This document shows positions 33,638 through 45,675 of a stretch of 64,000 nucleotides of DNA, piece after piece. Under the pieces are notes generated by a model, which worked only from the letters and a program-made list of their open reading frames with translations, searched no databases and was not told the DNA's origin. The stretch comes from Mallotus nudiflorus (Eukaryota > Streptophyta > Magnoliopsida > Malpighiales > Euphorbiaceae), in assembly GCA_947683625.1 (NCBI GenBank), contig CANTUR010000126.1, positions 3,348,001 to 3,412,000 on the forward strand, read 5' to 3'. Within the stretch, counting starts at the first letter, position 1, and every line of letters begins with the position of its first letter. The translations under genes were made by a program, and so were the position numbers.

Positions 33638-36079
33638 ATGGCATTAAGGGAACAAGTTAGCTTTGATCTATTCATTTCTAAAATAGATAAGGAGTTGTTA
33701 GGGTGGTATCAGAGGCATTTTAGTATTCCCTCCAATTTCACCCTGCACACCATAGATAGAAAATTTAGAGCCCATACTCCCATGCTAGGCTTTAATAAAT
33801 TAGTTGTGTATTTTGACCAACTAGAGGGGGGGGGTCTAAAGTTCCCTCTAAATCCCTTTGTAAAAATATTCTTGAATAGGTATAACATAGCACCCAGTCA
33901 GCTTCATCCCAAGAGTTATCGAATTCTAATCGGGTTTATACAGTTGATGCACGAGGAGGGTAGGGAGCCAGACTTAGACATCCTACGATACTTATATAGT
34001 CTAAATAAGAAGAAAGGGGAGTTGATGTTCTCATTATCGATTATCCCCAACCATAGCCTTTTTGTGAAGCTTCTAGACCTTCATAAAAAGTGGAGGCATA
34101 AATTTTTCATTGTTAAGCATCACTCAAACTTCATAGATGTTCAATGAATGTGGTCCGACGAGTGCCATAGGATGAAGCGGCCTCTGAGGTTGTCTTACCA
34201 TGATACCGAGATGGTCTTGAGACTTCATCTCAATGGTCTGGCCGATGCATAATTAGCCAAAGATGTGTTAAGAAGATACCTGTGGAGAGTCTGCCAAGGT
34301 CATGTACAATCTACTGATACATGTTCATCATCGAAAGGTATCTCTTTGACTTCTATTTTTATTTTTTTATTTATAAATGACTGACTTTTTTATGTTTGTG
34401 AATGGGATTCAGCTTGTAGTTGACAAGCCAATGATGCAAGTAGAAGCTTTGATCTTCTCTCCATCACTCAAACTTACAGCGCCCGCAGTCTCGAATGAAG
34501 TTGTCATCAGTATGAAGGAGAAGTTTGTAGTCGGGTCTTCTCAGACTGAGAAAGAAGGAAGGCAAAAAAGGCATCTCATAGATAGAGACTCTAATGCTGA
34601 GGAGCTGGATAAGGAGATATTTGTCTAGTGTCTAAAGCTCTCAGGGTGTTCGGACATAAGGACTTTGATTTTGAACAAAATGAAACTGCCAAGTGTCTCG
34701 AATGCCCAGGTTAGAGATCAGTAAGCTAAGTCCTTGAGGCTGTTAGCCGATATGCCTTTAAAGTTGTCCAACCATGATACCGAGATGGTATTGAGACTTC
34801 ATCTCAATGGTCTGGTAGATGCTCAGTTAGCCGAAGATGTGTCAAGAAGATACCTGTGGAGAGTCTGCCTAGATCATGTATAATCTACTGATACATCTTC
34901 ATCATCGAAAGGTATCTCTCTGACTTCTTTTTTTATCTTTTTATTTGTAGATGGCTGACTTTTTTATGTTTGCGAATGGGATTTGGCTTGTAGTTGACAA
35001 GCCAGAGACACAAGTAGAAGCTCTGGTCTCCTCTCCATCGCCTGAGCCTACAATGCCAGCAGTCCTGGATAAAGTTATCATCAGTATGAAGGAGAAGTCT
35101 GTAGTTGGGTCTTCATAGACAAAGAAAGGTGAAAGGTGAAAAAGGCATCTCATAAATAAAGACTCTGATACTAAGGAGCTGGATGAGGAGATATTTGTCT
35201 AGTGTCCAAGGTTCTCTGGGTGTCCAAATATAAGGACTTGGATTTTGAATAAAATAAAACTACCAGGTGTCTCGAATGTCTAGGTTAAAGATCAGTACAC
35301 TGAGCCCTTGAGGCTACTGACTGATATGTAGTGGTGGACGGAGGAAGGTTATGAGGAGCTATTTAGCTCCATAATCAGGCATTCACTAGAAGTAAGTGTT
35401 CAACGTTATTTGATCTTTTATGTTTCGGGCTTTAAGGTAATGACACAAGTTTTCTTTTCTCAAATGACTCAGGCTTTACTGTTGGCGAAGGATGAATATT
35501 TCTTCCTGAAGAGCCAATATAGCCTAAAAGAGATGAAGGTCGAGACCATAATGATCGACTTTGAAAAGAAGTTGGAAAACGCAAAGGTGGCACTAGAACT
35601 CTGCCAGACTAAATATGCAAAGGCTAAGTCTGAAGCAGAGGTGAGCCAGAAGAAGGTGGTCGAGCTGGAACATAGTTAAGATCAGCTAACGAGGAGGATC
35701 GAGGACCAAGACTCACAGATTGTCGATCTAGAGAGGAAGCTGAGTAAGCCTGAGAAAACCTAAGAAAATGACAAGAGATCCTATCAGAACATGGTCGGAG
35801 GGTTTCTCAAGGCCTACAGGTCTGAGTGTAAGAGAGTCCTACTTTCTTAAAATCCAAATCTAGACTTTACTAACTTGGATAAGATAACACCAACTGATCT
35901 GGCTAGGATCACTTCCAAAGAGGATGCCCGAAATAAAGCCTCTACTCTTCATGTGAGAAATGTTTCCAAATCGATTGGGGGGGTCATCTTTTGAGCCTCT
36001 TGCATCTATCAGTGCCATTAATGTTGCTCCTCCTCTTATCTTTGAGTCTGATCTGTTTGATGTTCAATTGGTAGACTAG
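33638..36079 (+). pseudogene. Tat B antisense gene (gypsy-type transposon domain plus coiled coil), decayed
   Basis: This runs against the polyprotein, tail to tail with integrase. The first part (33638-34147) starts M-A-L-R-E-Q-V and has K-F-P-L-N-P-F-V-K-I-F-L, L-H-P-K-S-Y-R-I-L-I-G-F and L-R-Y-L-Y-S-L, resembling the plant 'putative gypsy type transposon' domain. The same frame continues past a TGA to Y-L-W-R-V-C (about 34290). A likely intron follows (GTATCTCTTTGACTTC near 34337). A 573-bp segment is then duplicated (34184-34756 and 34757-35329). The 3' part (35464-36079) is a coiled coil: S-Q-Y-S-L-K-E-M and A-E-V-S-Q-K-K-V-V-E-L-E. Stops are present. A homologue lies in Tat A at the same place. 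Role unknown. Confidence 0.65.
34184..35329 (+). repeat. 573-bp tandem duplication in the Tat B antisense gene
   Basis: The two units are in direct orientation; ATGATACCGAGATGGT occurs at about 34200 and 34773. The period of 573 is a multiple of three. Each unit carries the end of the exon, the candidate intron start and the following exon. Tat A has a single copy. Confidence 0.8.
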
Positions 36080-36179
36080 AGATTTTTTCTCTTTTTTTTT
36101 ACTTTTGTAATTGACTTTTGTAATATAATTTTCTTTTTAATGAATGAAAATACTTTATTTAATAGAATTTCAAATAAAT

Positions 36180-39100
36180 CTATTAATAATATTTTTAAAG
36201 ATAAACTGAGTTCTAGAATCGTTATAATTCTTTGCCTTATCTATCTCTTATTTTGTATGCCCCTTTAGATGTTCGCTCTGTAATCTGATAAGGGCCTTCC
36301 CAGTTGGGTCCAAGTTTACTGGTACTGGAGTTGCCTTTGCCAATGTTTGCCCTTTTGAGCACCCAGTCTGCTATCTTATACTATCTTAGGTGCATACGCC
36401 AGAGATGATATTGTGTTATCTTCTACTTGTGTACCTCTGCGATGGAAAATGCCCGTTCTCTTCTTTCTTCCAGTAGGTCCAAACATATCTGATTATTAAT
36501 ATTATTAATGTCTTTATCCAATTCTCTGTTGATCTGGTAACTTGGTGATCTGATTTCTATTGGTATCATTGCATCCATACCATAGGTTAGTATAAATGGT
36601 GTTTTTTCTGTGGATGATCTAAGTGTAGTCTTGTAAACCTAGATAACATTGTTGAGTTCTTCAACCCAATTTTCATTCTTTTCATCAAGCCTATTCTTCA
36701 ATATTTGCATGATAATCCTATTGGTGACCTTCATTTGCCCGTTTATCTACGGGTGGGTTACCGAGTTGAAATGAAGCTTTATTCCGAGATTAGAGCAAAC
36801 CCTTCTGAACTTCTCATTATTGAACTATTTCTCATTGTTTGTGATTAGGGTGTGTGGTATTCCGAACCTACAAATGATTTCTCTCTAGAAAAAGTGTTGA
36901 ATCTAGGCTTCTATGATGGTTGATACAGCTTCCACTTCTACCCATTTAGTGAAATGGTTTATGGCCACAATCAAGAATTTCTTCCATGACATAGAGGTCG
37001 AGAAAAGACCTAAGATGTCCATTCCCCATACTATGAAGGGCCAAAGGCTACCGATCGAATCTTGAGGGTTGGAGGGCTTATGATTGAGACAGGTGAACTA
37101 TTAGCACCTATGACATTCCTGAGTTAGCTTCTGAGCATCCCTGGACATGGTGGGCTAGTAGTATCCTTACAATAGTGCTTTCCTAGTTAACATGTATTAT
37201 GATTCGTGTGCTCCACAAATTCCTTCATGGATTTCCTTGAGTATATAGTTCCCTTCCTCTAGGGATACACATTTAGACCATGGGTGTGAGAGGGATCTTT
37301 GTTAGAGTTCTTCGTGATGGATAAAGTACTGGGCTGCCTTCATCTTCAATTTTTGAGCTTTCAATTTATCTTCTGGGAGTGTCCCATTTATAAGATATTG
37401 AACAATCGGCTTCATCCACTCCAGGATTTCTTGTACCTCTAAGATGTCTGGATCTTCAATATTGGTTCTTCTAAGTGCTTCGATGAGCTCCATGTCTCCG
37501 AACGTCTGATTGTTTCAACTACTGACTTGGCCAAAAGAACAGCTTTCGAGTTTTCATTTCGAGGTATATGGACAATTTCCTAATATCCCCTATCTTACTC
37601 GATCTTCTTCAGGAGTTGCATGACTTTCCAAACTTATCTGGAGATGCTTGGATCTTTAATTTGGAATGTCCCTTTGACCTGATTTATTACCAATTGGGAG
37701 TCCGAGTGTATCTTGAGATGCTCAGCTTTAACTTCGATAGCTAACTTTAATCTTATGTTGAGTGCCTCATACTCCACAGCATTATTGGTTGCGTTATACT
37801 CTATTCAAACTGCATATCTGATGAGAAATTTATGTGGTCCTTTAAAGATGATCCTTACACCAGATCCTTAAGTAGAGGATGCCCCGTCGATATAGAGCTT
37901 CCATTTTAGTGCTCTAGTGGTGGTGAGATATTTTGATGTCATTTCTTGAATAAAATCTACTAATGCTTAAGCCTTCACCTATTGTTGGGACTTATAGTCA
38001 TTTTTGAATTCTTTGAGTAATACTGACCATTGGACCAATCTGCCCGAAGTCTTAGGCCTTTGCAAAATTTTTCACAAAGGGAAGTTGGTTCTTACAACTA
38101 TGGGATGAGCCTGGAAGTAATGTTTGAGCTTTTAGGATGCATGGACAATGGTCATGGCTAGTTTATCTAGCATTGGGTACTAAATCTCAGATCCTCAGAG
38201 TATTTTACTGACATAGTATATCAGGCTTTGCTGGCTCTCTTCTCCTCTCACCAGTACCGAAGTTATGCATTATTGGCCCATAGAGAGGTATATGCACAAC
38301 ATCTCCTCTGGGATCGGCCTATTGAGCAGAGGTGGTAAGGATATGAATTTTTTAATATCTTCAAAGGTTGCATGGCAATCTTCAGTCCAACCAAATTTCA
38401 TGGAATTTTTTAAAGCTTAAAATTATGGTAGGCACTACTTGGCCAAGTAGGAGATGAAACGCCCCAAAGTTGTGATCATGCCATTTAGTTTTTATAACTC
38501 GTAGATAGTATTTGGAGCTTTCATGTTGAGAATGGCCTCCATCTTTTTCGGGTTGGCTTAAATACCTCTATGGGATATCACAAATCCTAGGAATTTTCCT
38601 ACCTTGAATCTAAAGATGTACTTTTTTGGATTCAGCTTAATCCTGGACTAACTCAATAATTGGAGGACCTGATCCAGATCTGTAGGGTGTTGCTTTGTAT
38701 ACTTGTTTTTTATAATAATGTCGTCTACGTATACTTCCACATTTCTCCCAATTTAGTCCCAGAGTACATGGTTCATCATCTTCTGATAGGTTGCTCCAAC
38801 ATTCTTTAATCTGAAAGGCATTACTTTGTAGCAGTAAAGACCTTTGTGGGTGATGAAAGATATTTTCTCTTGGTCTTCTTCCTCCATCTGTATCTAGTGA
38901 TATCCTTGAGTTGTGTCTACAAAATTGTATAGACTGTGGCCGACAGTGGAGTTTACTAGTTGGTCAATTGTTGGCAGTGGGTAACTATCCTTGGGGCATG
39001 TGCGATTAAGGTCAGTATAGTCCATGCACATTCTATACTTACCATTTGATTTCTTTACTAGCACCATGTTAACTACCCATTTGAGGTGGGTAACTTCTTT

Positions 39101-41580
39101 AATGAATCTAGCTTCTAGCAGCTTATTTGCTTCTTTGGATATTATCTTCTGCCTCTCAAATGCAAAAGTTATCTTCTTTTGGATCACTGGCTTCACCCTT
39201 AGTTTGATGTTTAAGCTGTGTGAGGCAATCTGAGGATCCACTCCAGTTATCTCCAATGCTCGAGAGGCAAAACCTCATGAGTGCTTAGTGAGGACTTCAT
39301 TTATTCCTCGCTTAGTTTTAGAGTCAAGTTCATTACCGATCTTTACTGTCTTCCTATCAATAATATGCAATGTCTGAGTGTTATTGACTGGTTCAGGTCC
39401 GACTCCTTATTTCTCTATCTCCCAAGTTTCTAGGGGGAATGCTTGCATTCTGAGGTGATAGCACTACCTGGACATGTGCTAATCTCTGCGGATTATAATA
39501 GTTCCGCCCTTAACTGGAATCTTCATATTCAAGTGTCGAATACTTGTGACTGCATTGGTTTTGTAAAGTGCTGGTCATCCTATGATGTTATTATATGCCA
39601 GTGGGAGATCCACTATATTGAATAGGGCTTTAATGACTTTCATTTCTTCAATGTCCTGATTTCTGAATTCTAGACTTAGCTCTATAATTCCTATCGACTG
39701 TATAGTTCCTCTGTAGAAGCTTGTAATAGGATCTTGGATAGCTTTTAGGTTAGTGATGGAACCTCTCATTGCTTTGTAAGCGTTCCAAGACTGTGTGTTG
39801 ATGGCACTTTCATCATTGACCAGTAACCTCTTCACCAAATAATGCGCTTACCACTAGGGCGTCATTATGGGGGTGCTAAACATAGTCCTCATCTTCAGAA
39901 TCAAACATGATGATCTCTCTCTTCTTAAGGGCAGGTCCTTCTCTACAACTCCTTTTAGGTCTTTTCTCAGCTGTTTCTCCTTCAAATATTATATTAATGA
40001 CCCCAGCTGGTTCAGTTCGGGCCTTTTTTAGTTCTGGCCTGTCTCGCCCTTGCACATCCGAATTCCTGGTTCCTCTAGATATGTTAGTGAAGTTACTGAG
40101 TCTGCCATTCTACATTAGTCTTTCTATGGCATTCTTCAATTCTCTGCAGGCCTCAGTGTCGTGCCTATAGTCCCGGTGATACTAGTAATAGTGCCCTCTA
40201 TCTTGCGTGGCTCTTCGATTTGGGCTTATTCTTCTGGCTAGGGTAATTCTCACGCCATTCTGTCTTACCTATATGAGGATCCTGGATCTAGAGGCATTTA
40301 AAAGTGTGTATCTGTTGACTTCCTTTTTAAATCTTTCCACCAGGTTTCTGAAATTTATTTATAGGAAGCTTGCTCTTCTTGGTCTTGACCTTTCTTCTTT
40401 AGTTGGTACTTTTTCTTCCTCCCTTTGCATCCTTCTATCTTCATCCATTTTTATCATTTTGATTGCCATGACCATCACCTCTGCAAAAGTGCCAAGTTCT
40501 TTTATCATTATCTTATCTTTGAGTTTTTTGAGTCAATTGCCATTCTTTAGGGCTTCAATAGCAACGTCGTCTACAAGATTTTCAATTTTCATAGCCACCT
40601 TATTGAACTGATCTAGGTAGCATCATAGTGATTCATCAGCCTCTTGTTGACACATTCAGAAGTCATTGATGTTTTTCTGGAGGAATGTTGGTGACGAACC
40701 TAGTTTAAAATTTCTCTGTTAAGTCTTCAAAAGAAGTGATAGAGTTCTTAGGAAGCCAGTGAAACCATTTTTAAGTATTCTTTGTGAGCATGCTTGGAAA
40801 AATTTGCACATGATTTCGTCATTTATGTTCTGAAGAAACATTCTTATTCTAAACGAGGATACGTGATTGATGGGATCTCCTGTTCTATCATATTATCCAA
40901 TTGTCGCATCCTGAACTTAGTTGGGATCTCTATCTAGATTATCCTCCTTCTAAAGGCTGTTCTGCCTTCTGTAACACATTCATCTTCCTTCCTTAGTCTC
41001 ACACAGGCTTTGTGTATAACCTCTTTAACCTTTTGGGTTAATTTTCAATCGTTAAGAGTCAGAATTATTGAGCTAGATTCCCCTTCTGCAACTTTACTCT
41101 TCTCTTTGCTCCCTTCGGGCAATTCTAAAGATTTAGTATTTTCTGTGTTAGCTGGTCCAAGGTTGCCACTTTGAATCAATGTGTTCAGTTATTGTTGCAT
41201 TAGGGCTATCTGAGCTTGGATGTTTTGTATCATTACTTCTTTATTTGTTGGGGTGAGGTTGAGTGTTTGGGTCACAGTGTTTAGGTTAGGTGTAGTTATG
41301 GCTAGTGTATCTGTTAGATTTGGAAAAAGAATTAAGGGTATAAGTTGGTGATGGTGTTATAAAGGGGCATAATATAGGAAGTCGGTGCCAAGAGCTAGCC
41401 ACCCTTAAGTTTTTCTAATAGGAATGTACATACCACTAAATGAAGGTCCAACATATTGGAAAGTGGCTAGAGGTACCGCCATTGGGAGAGGTGTTGATAG
41501 ATTAATTGGAGGAATGAGGGCAGAGAGGTTGATGTGAGTGTCAAGAGTCGAGTTTGGTAGCAGGTTAAAAGTTATAGCAT
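36180..41580 (-). pseudogene. Tat B gag-pol polyprotein remains
   Basis: Domains on the minus strand: gag N-terminus (D-T-H-I-N-L-S, near 41540), decayed gag core, protease in which the D-[TN]-G triad reads N-D-E (L-L-V-N-D-E-S, about 39810-39830), and RT with F-I-K-E-V-T-H-L-K-W, D-Y-T-D-L-N-R-T-C-P-K-D (38894-39256) and an intact Y-V-D-D (38720-38731). A first RNase H follows, then a second, archaeal-type RNase H beginning L-Y-I-D-G-A-S (about 37890), and integrase remains to about 36180. Many stops. The second RNase H is the hallmark of the Tat clade. The loss of the protease aspartate means it could not process its polyprotein. Confidence 0.75.
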
Positions 41581-41625
41581 CAACGTTTTACTTTGGCAGA
41601 TACACGGATGGCTTTTTCTCAAGAG

Positions 41626-41643
41626 TTCCCACAGACAGCGCCA
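41626..41643 (-). promoter_or_regulatory. Tat B primer binding site
   Basis: The minus strand reads TGGCGCTGTCTGTGGGAA directly after the LTR end. The corresponding Tat A site (49331-49348) is TGGTGCTATCTGTGGGAA. Confidence 0.75.
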
Positions 41644-41644
41644 C

Positions 41645-41827
41645 TAAATAACTTGCTTTCCATTCTCTTGTATTATAATTGATCTCCTTCTCTCTCTAGA
41701 TTTTCTCTCTATATACTTTAACTTAAGCATAGGAGGGTTTGTGGGGATCCTCCCCACTTCTCATGTTGCTCTTTATTAACCACTCACAGGATTCCAGCTT
41801 AAGAGTTTCGAAAAGCAAGTTATTAAT
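41645..41827. repeat. Tat B 5' LTR remnant with inverted segment
   Basis: The first 17 bases (ATAACTTGCTTTCC) are in the expected minus orientation. From about 41676 the LTR sequence runs in the plus orientation and ends GAAAAGCAAGTTATTAA. The result is a short fold-back: ATAACTTGCTTTC and GAAAAGCAAGTTAT face each other. The distal half of the LTR is missing. Confidence 0.7.
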
Positions 41828-42029
41828 TGTGCTATTAAATTACTTATCTTGATAAAATTCTATCTATGAGGTTAGTATTTAAGTGAACTATTGTGTCCCG
41901 CCACTCTTTTCTGAGAATCTACTTTTGGGTATTTTTTAGTATAATCATTTACACTCTAATCACCTGAGCAATAGTTTTTAAGGTGATTTTATTATTATTG
42001 GTGGAAATTAATCTAAATTTCATAATAAT

Positions 42030-42041
42030 TGGTATTAAAGC
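42030..42041 (+). promoter_or_regulatory. Copia primer binding site
   Basis: TGGTATTAAAGC, two changes from TGGTATCAGAGC (initiator tRNA-Met), 3 bases after the 5' LTR. Confidence 0.75.
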
Positions 42042-42162
42042 TCTTGGTTTATTTTAGTATGTTATGTGACTATGACTTAAACTAATCTTTCACATAAAAA
42101 AAAAATCCTCGGGCTAGTTGGCATTCCGCATCGATAGTTATTAAATAGAATTTGCAGCAGAA

Positions 42163-45100
42163 ATGGCAGACAGCACAAAATTATCCACATCAAATCAATA
42201 GCTTCATCATCTTCAATTTTGGCAAGAAATGTTATGACAAATGCTAGATTTATGATGGAGATTTTTTATGACACCGATCATTTCAACATGTGGCAAAGTG
42301 AGGTTCTAGATGCCCTCTTTCAGTAGGGTCTAGATATTGCCATTGAAGAAGAAAAACCAAATGGTGTTGAGGAAAAAGAATGGAAAACAATCATAGATTG
42401 GCATGTATTACCATTTGATCATATCTTTTTAGAGAGCAGAAGTATTCATTTTCTAAAGAAACTTGTGCAAGTAAATTATGGAAGGCACTAGAGGAGAAAT
42501 TCTTAAAGAAAAGTAGTCAAAATAAGCTCTACATGAAAAAGAGATTGGTTTGCTTCAATTATGTTCCAGGTATAACTATGAATGATCACATTACTAGCTT
42601 TAATTAGCTAGTAATTGATCTGATGAATATGGATGTGACTTTTGAAGATAAAGATCTGGCTCTGATGTTAATGGAATCGCTTCTTGATGAGTTTGAGTAT
42701 CTTGAAACTACTCTACTTCATAAGAAGGTTATTGTGTCTCTTAGGAAAGTAATTGCTGCCTTGTATAGTTATGAATTGAGAAAGAAAGAAAATCATGAAA
42801 ACACAAGTGTAAAAGAAGAAGCTTTAGTTGTTAAAGGCTGTTCACAGAGTCAAAATAATGGAAGGAGAAAGAGATCAAAGTCAAAGTCCAAACTGAGCAA
42901 AGATCAATGTGCCTTTTGTCAAGAAAAAAGACACTTGAAGAAATATTTTCTCAAGCTAAAGAATAAAGGCAAATCTAAAATTGTAAAGGTTGTCTCAAAT
43001 TCAAATGTAACTAAGTATGATGATGTAGATTCAAACCTTTTAATTGCTGCTATACCATCAACCAATTCTTCTAGTTCATGGTTACTAGATTCAGTTTGTA
43101 GCCACCATATGACCCTACATCAAGAATGGTGCTTTGATTTTAAAGAACTAAAAGGAGGAATTGTCTACACAATAAATAATGTCCCTCTTATCACACATGG
43201 GATTGGTTTAATTTGCTTAAGAAATCAATATAGATCAACCAGAACCTTGACAGGTATTCATTATATGCTGGATTTGATGAAGAATCTCATCTATGTAAGA
43301 ACCTTAGAGTTAAAAGGTTTTGAAGTAAGGGCCAAAGATGGGATAATGAGAATCATCTCTAGTGCACTTATGATAATGAAGGGAATTCGAAAAAGAAATA
43401 ATGTATATTACTTTCTAGATAGTACAAATTTTGGGACAACAGTAGTGACAGCTTCTATTGATGATCAAGAGTCAAAAGTAAGTAGGTTATGGCATATGCG
43501 CTTGGGGCATACTGGAGAAAAATTCTTAAAATTATTGATAGATCAAGGATCATCGAAAGGAGCACGGGCTTAAAATTTGGATTTTTATGAGCATTGCATC
43601 AAAAGGAAGAAGACAATGGTGCAATTTAGAACAACAATCCATGATACTAAGGGTATTTTGGATTATGTTCATTCATATGTGTAGGGGGCTTCCAAAACCA
43701 CTTTGGTGGGAGGAAAACACTATTATGTCGCTTTTGTTGGTAATTTTTCCTAAAGAGTTTGGGTGTATACAATGAAGACGAAGGATGATGTGTTGGGAAT
43801 TTTTTTAAAATGAAAAAAGATGGTGAAGACTCAAATAGGTAGAAAAGTCAAATGTCTCTATACAGACAATGTTGGAGAGTTAAAAAATTATCCATTTTTT
43901 AATATTTGTGAAGATGAAGGTATTGTCAGACACTTCACCATTAGATATACACCACAACAAAATGGGTTGGCAGAGCGAATGAACCAAACATTGTTGGAGA
44001 AGGTTTGATGTATGTTGTTTAATGTTAGGTTGGGCAAAGAATTTTGGGCTAAGGCTGTAGTATATGCTTGTCACCTTATCAACCATTTACCATTAACTGC
44101 TATTGGTGGTAAAATGCCATTGGAGAAATGGTTTAGAAAACGTGCTACAGAATATGATTCCTTATATTTGTTTGGTTCCATTATATATTACCATGTTAAA
44201 GAGTCAAAGTTATATCCAAGAGCAAATAAGGCAATTTTTATGGGGATCACATCTGGTGTGAAAGGCTATCGTCTTTGGTGTCCAAAAATAAAAAAAGGAA
44301 TCTTCAGCAGGGATATTACCTTTAATGAATCTACCATGTTGAGAAAGGTGACTTTTGAAAAGATGGAGCAGAAAGATGGTACTTATAAACAATTGAGTTT
44401 GATGGTAAAAGAATTATCCCACCAACATAGAAATTAATGATAACTCTCCTATAGTAGAAGAAAAGTCAAATGAATAAGAGGTTTAGACCCAAGAACCTCC
44501 ACAACAACATGAATCAATTGCATTAAAGAAAGAAAAAAGGACCATTAGACAACCTGCTCGATATGCTAATATGGTTGCTTCTGCATCACCAATTGTAATT
44601 GATGACATTCTTGCCACTTATAATGAAGCAGTCTAAAATTCAAAACAAGATAAATGGAGAATCACCATGAATGAAGAAATACAATCCCTTCAGAAGAATT
44701 AGACATGGAAACTGGCTAGTTTTTCAAAAAGAAAAAAAGTATTTTGCTGCAAATGGGTATATGCAAAGAAAGATGGATTTCCTGATAAGCATAATGGTCA
44801 TTACAAAGCAAGATTAGTGGCTAAAGGCTACACTCAGATGGAGGAAATTGATTATTATGAAGTATTTTCTCTAGTTGTAAAGCGTTCCACCATTAGAATT
44901 TTGTTGGTTTTGGTAGCATAGTTGGATCTAGTTTAGATGGATGTAAAAACTACATTTTTACATAAAGACTTAGATGAGGAAATCTACATGACTTAGTCAA
45001 ATGGATTCAAAGTTGCTAGAAAAGAGCAGATGGTATGCAAATTGGAAAATCGTTGCATAGATTGCATAGATTGAAGCAATCTCTGAGGCAATGGTACAAG

Positions 45101-45195
45101 CGATTTGATAAGTTTATGATAGAGTAAAAGTACACGAAAAGCAAATATGATCATTATGTGCATTTGCGCAAGCTACAAGATGAGTATAACTAGTG
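42163..45195 (+). pseudogene. Copia gag-pol polyprotein, decayed
   Basis: A possible start is ATG 42163. The gag core and a zinc knuckle (C-A-F-C-x4-H, last Cys lost, about 42907-42950) lie in the 42623-43573 frame. Protease is W-L-L-D-S-V-C-S-H-H-M with D-S-V in place of D-[ST]-G. The pre-integrase motif is L-W-H-M-R-L-G-H. The integrase core is seen at Y-T-D-N-V-G-E and P-Q-Q-N-G-L-A-E-R-M (43820-44008). The region after it (44012-44437) has G-S-I-I-Y-Y-H-V-K-E-S and I-F-M-G-I-T-S-G-V-K. RT (44640-45190) reaches Y-K-R-F-D-K-F-M-I-E and stops before the Y-V-D-D motif, after which the 3' LTR begins. So the RT active site and RNase H are deleted. Confidence 0.82.
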
Positions 45196-45420
45196 TCGAG
45201 TATAGTTGTTGTTAATTATTGTGCTATTAAATTACTTGTTTTGGTAAAATTCTGTTTAAAAGGTTGGTATTTAAGTGGATCATTATGTCCCACCTCTTTT
45301 TTCTGGGAATCTATCTTATAGTGATTTTTTAGTATAATCATTTATACTTTAATTATCTGAGCAATAGTTCTTAAGGTGATTTTATTATTATTAGTGAAAA
45401 TTAACCTGAATTCCACAACA

Positions 45421-45612
45421 TGTATATCATTATTAATTAATTTATATATGGATTTTATATGTATATACACAAATAAGTCAGTTGGTGCCAATTAGCCCTA
45501 ACATAAATGGTAAAGATGAGACATTCATAATTAAAAGGTCATGGGTTCAATTGTTAGGGTACACAAAATTATGATTTTTGGTCCATGATATACTATTGTA
45601 GATGATATTTCT

Positions 45613-45675
<63 letters not shown>

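Larger units (their letters stand above)
26909..41827 (-). mobile_element. Tat-lineage Ty3/gypsy retrotransposon B (Retand-like), nested and rearranged
   Basis: A minus-strand element: PBS 41626-41643, gag about 40100-41580, protease about 39520-39990, RT about 38450-39300, RNase H about 37940-38450, second RNase H about 37560-37935, integrase about 36180-37500, an antisense gene 33638-36079 (+), a long 3' non-coding part and 3' LTR 26909-27321. A truncated Tekay element is nested at 27734 to about 33105. Order, dual RNase H and the antisense gene match the Tat clade, and the sequence is related throughout to element A (48937-58010). The 5' LTR is reduced and inverted. All ORFs are broken. 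Confidence 0.8.
41828..45420 (+). mobile_element. Ty1/copia element (Tork-like), 3' part of pol deleted
   Basis: LTRs 41828-42027 (200 bp) and 45220-45420 (201 bp) are clearly similar but with many substitutions, implying age. PBS 42030-42041 (TGGTATTAAAGC). Coding order gag, protease, integrase, RT is copia. The element follows the Tat LTR fragment without a gap, and the 5-bp flanks (TTAAT, TGTAT) do not match, so the junction is rearranged or the LTR edges are imprecise. No RNase H. Confidence 0.85.

Noticed and set aside
39907..40611. Plus-strand frames of 87 and 134 codons
   Set aside because: They are the reverse strand of the Tat B gag region; the minus strand has the recognisable homology to Tat A gag.
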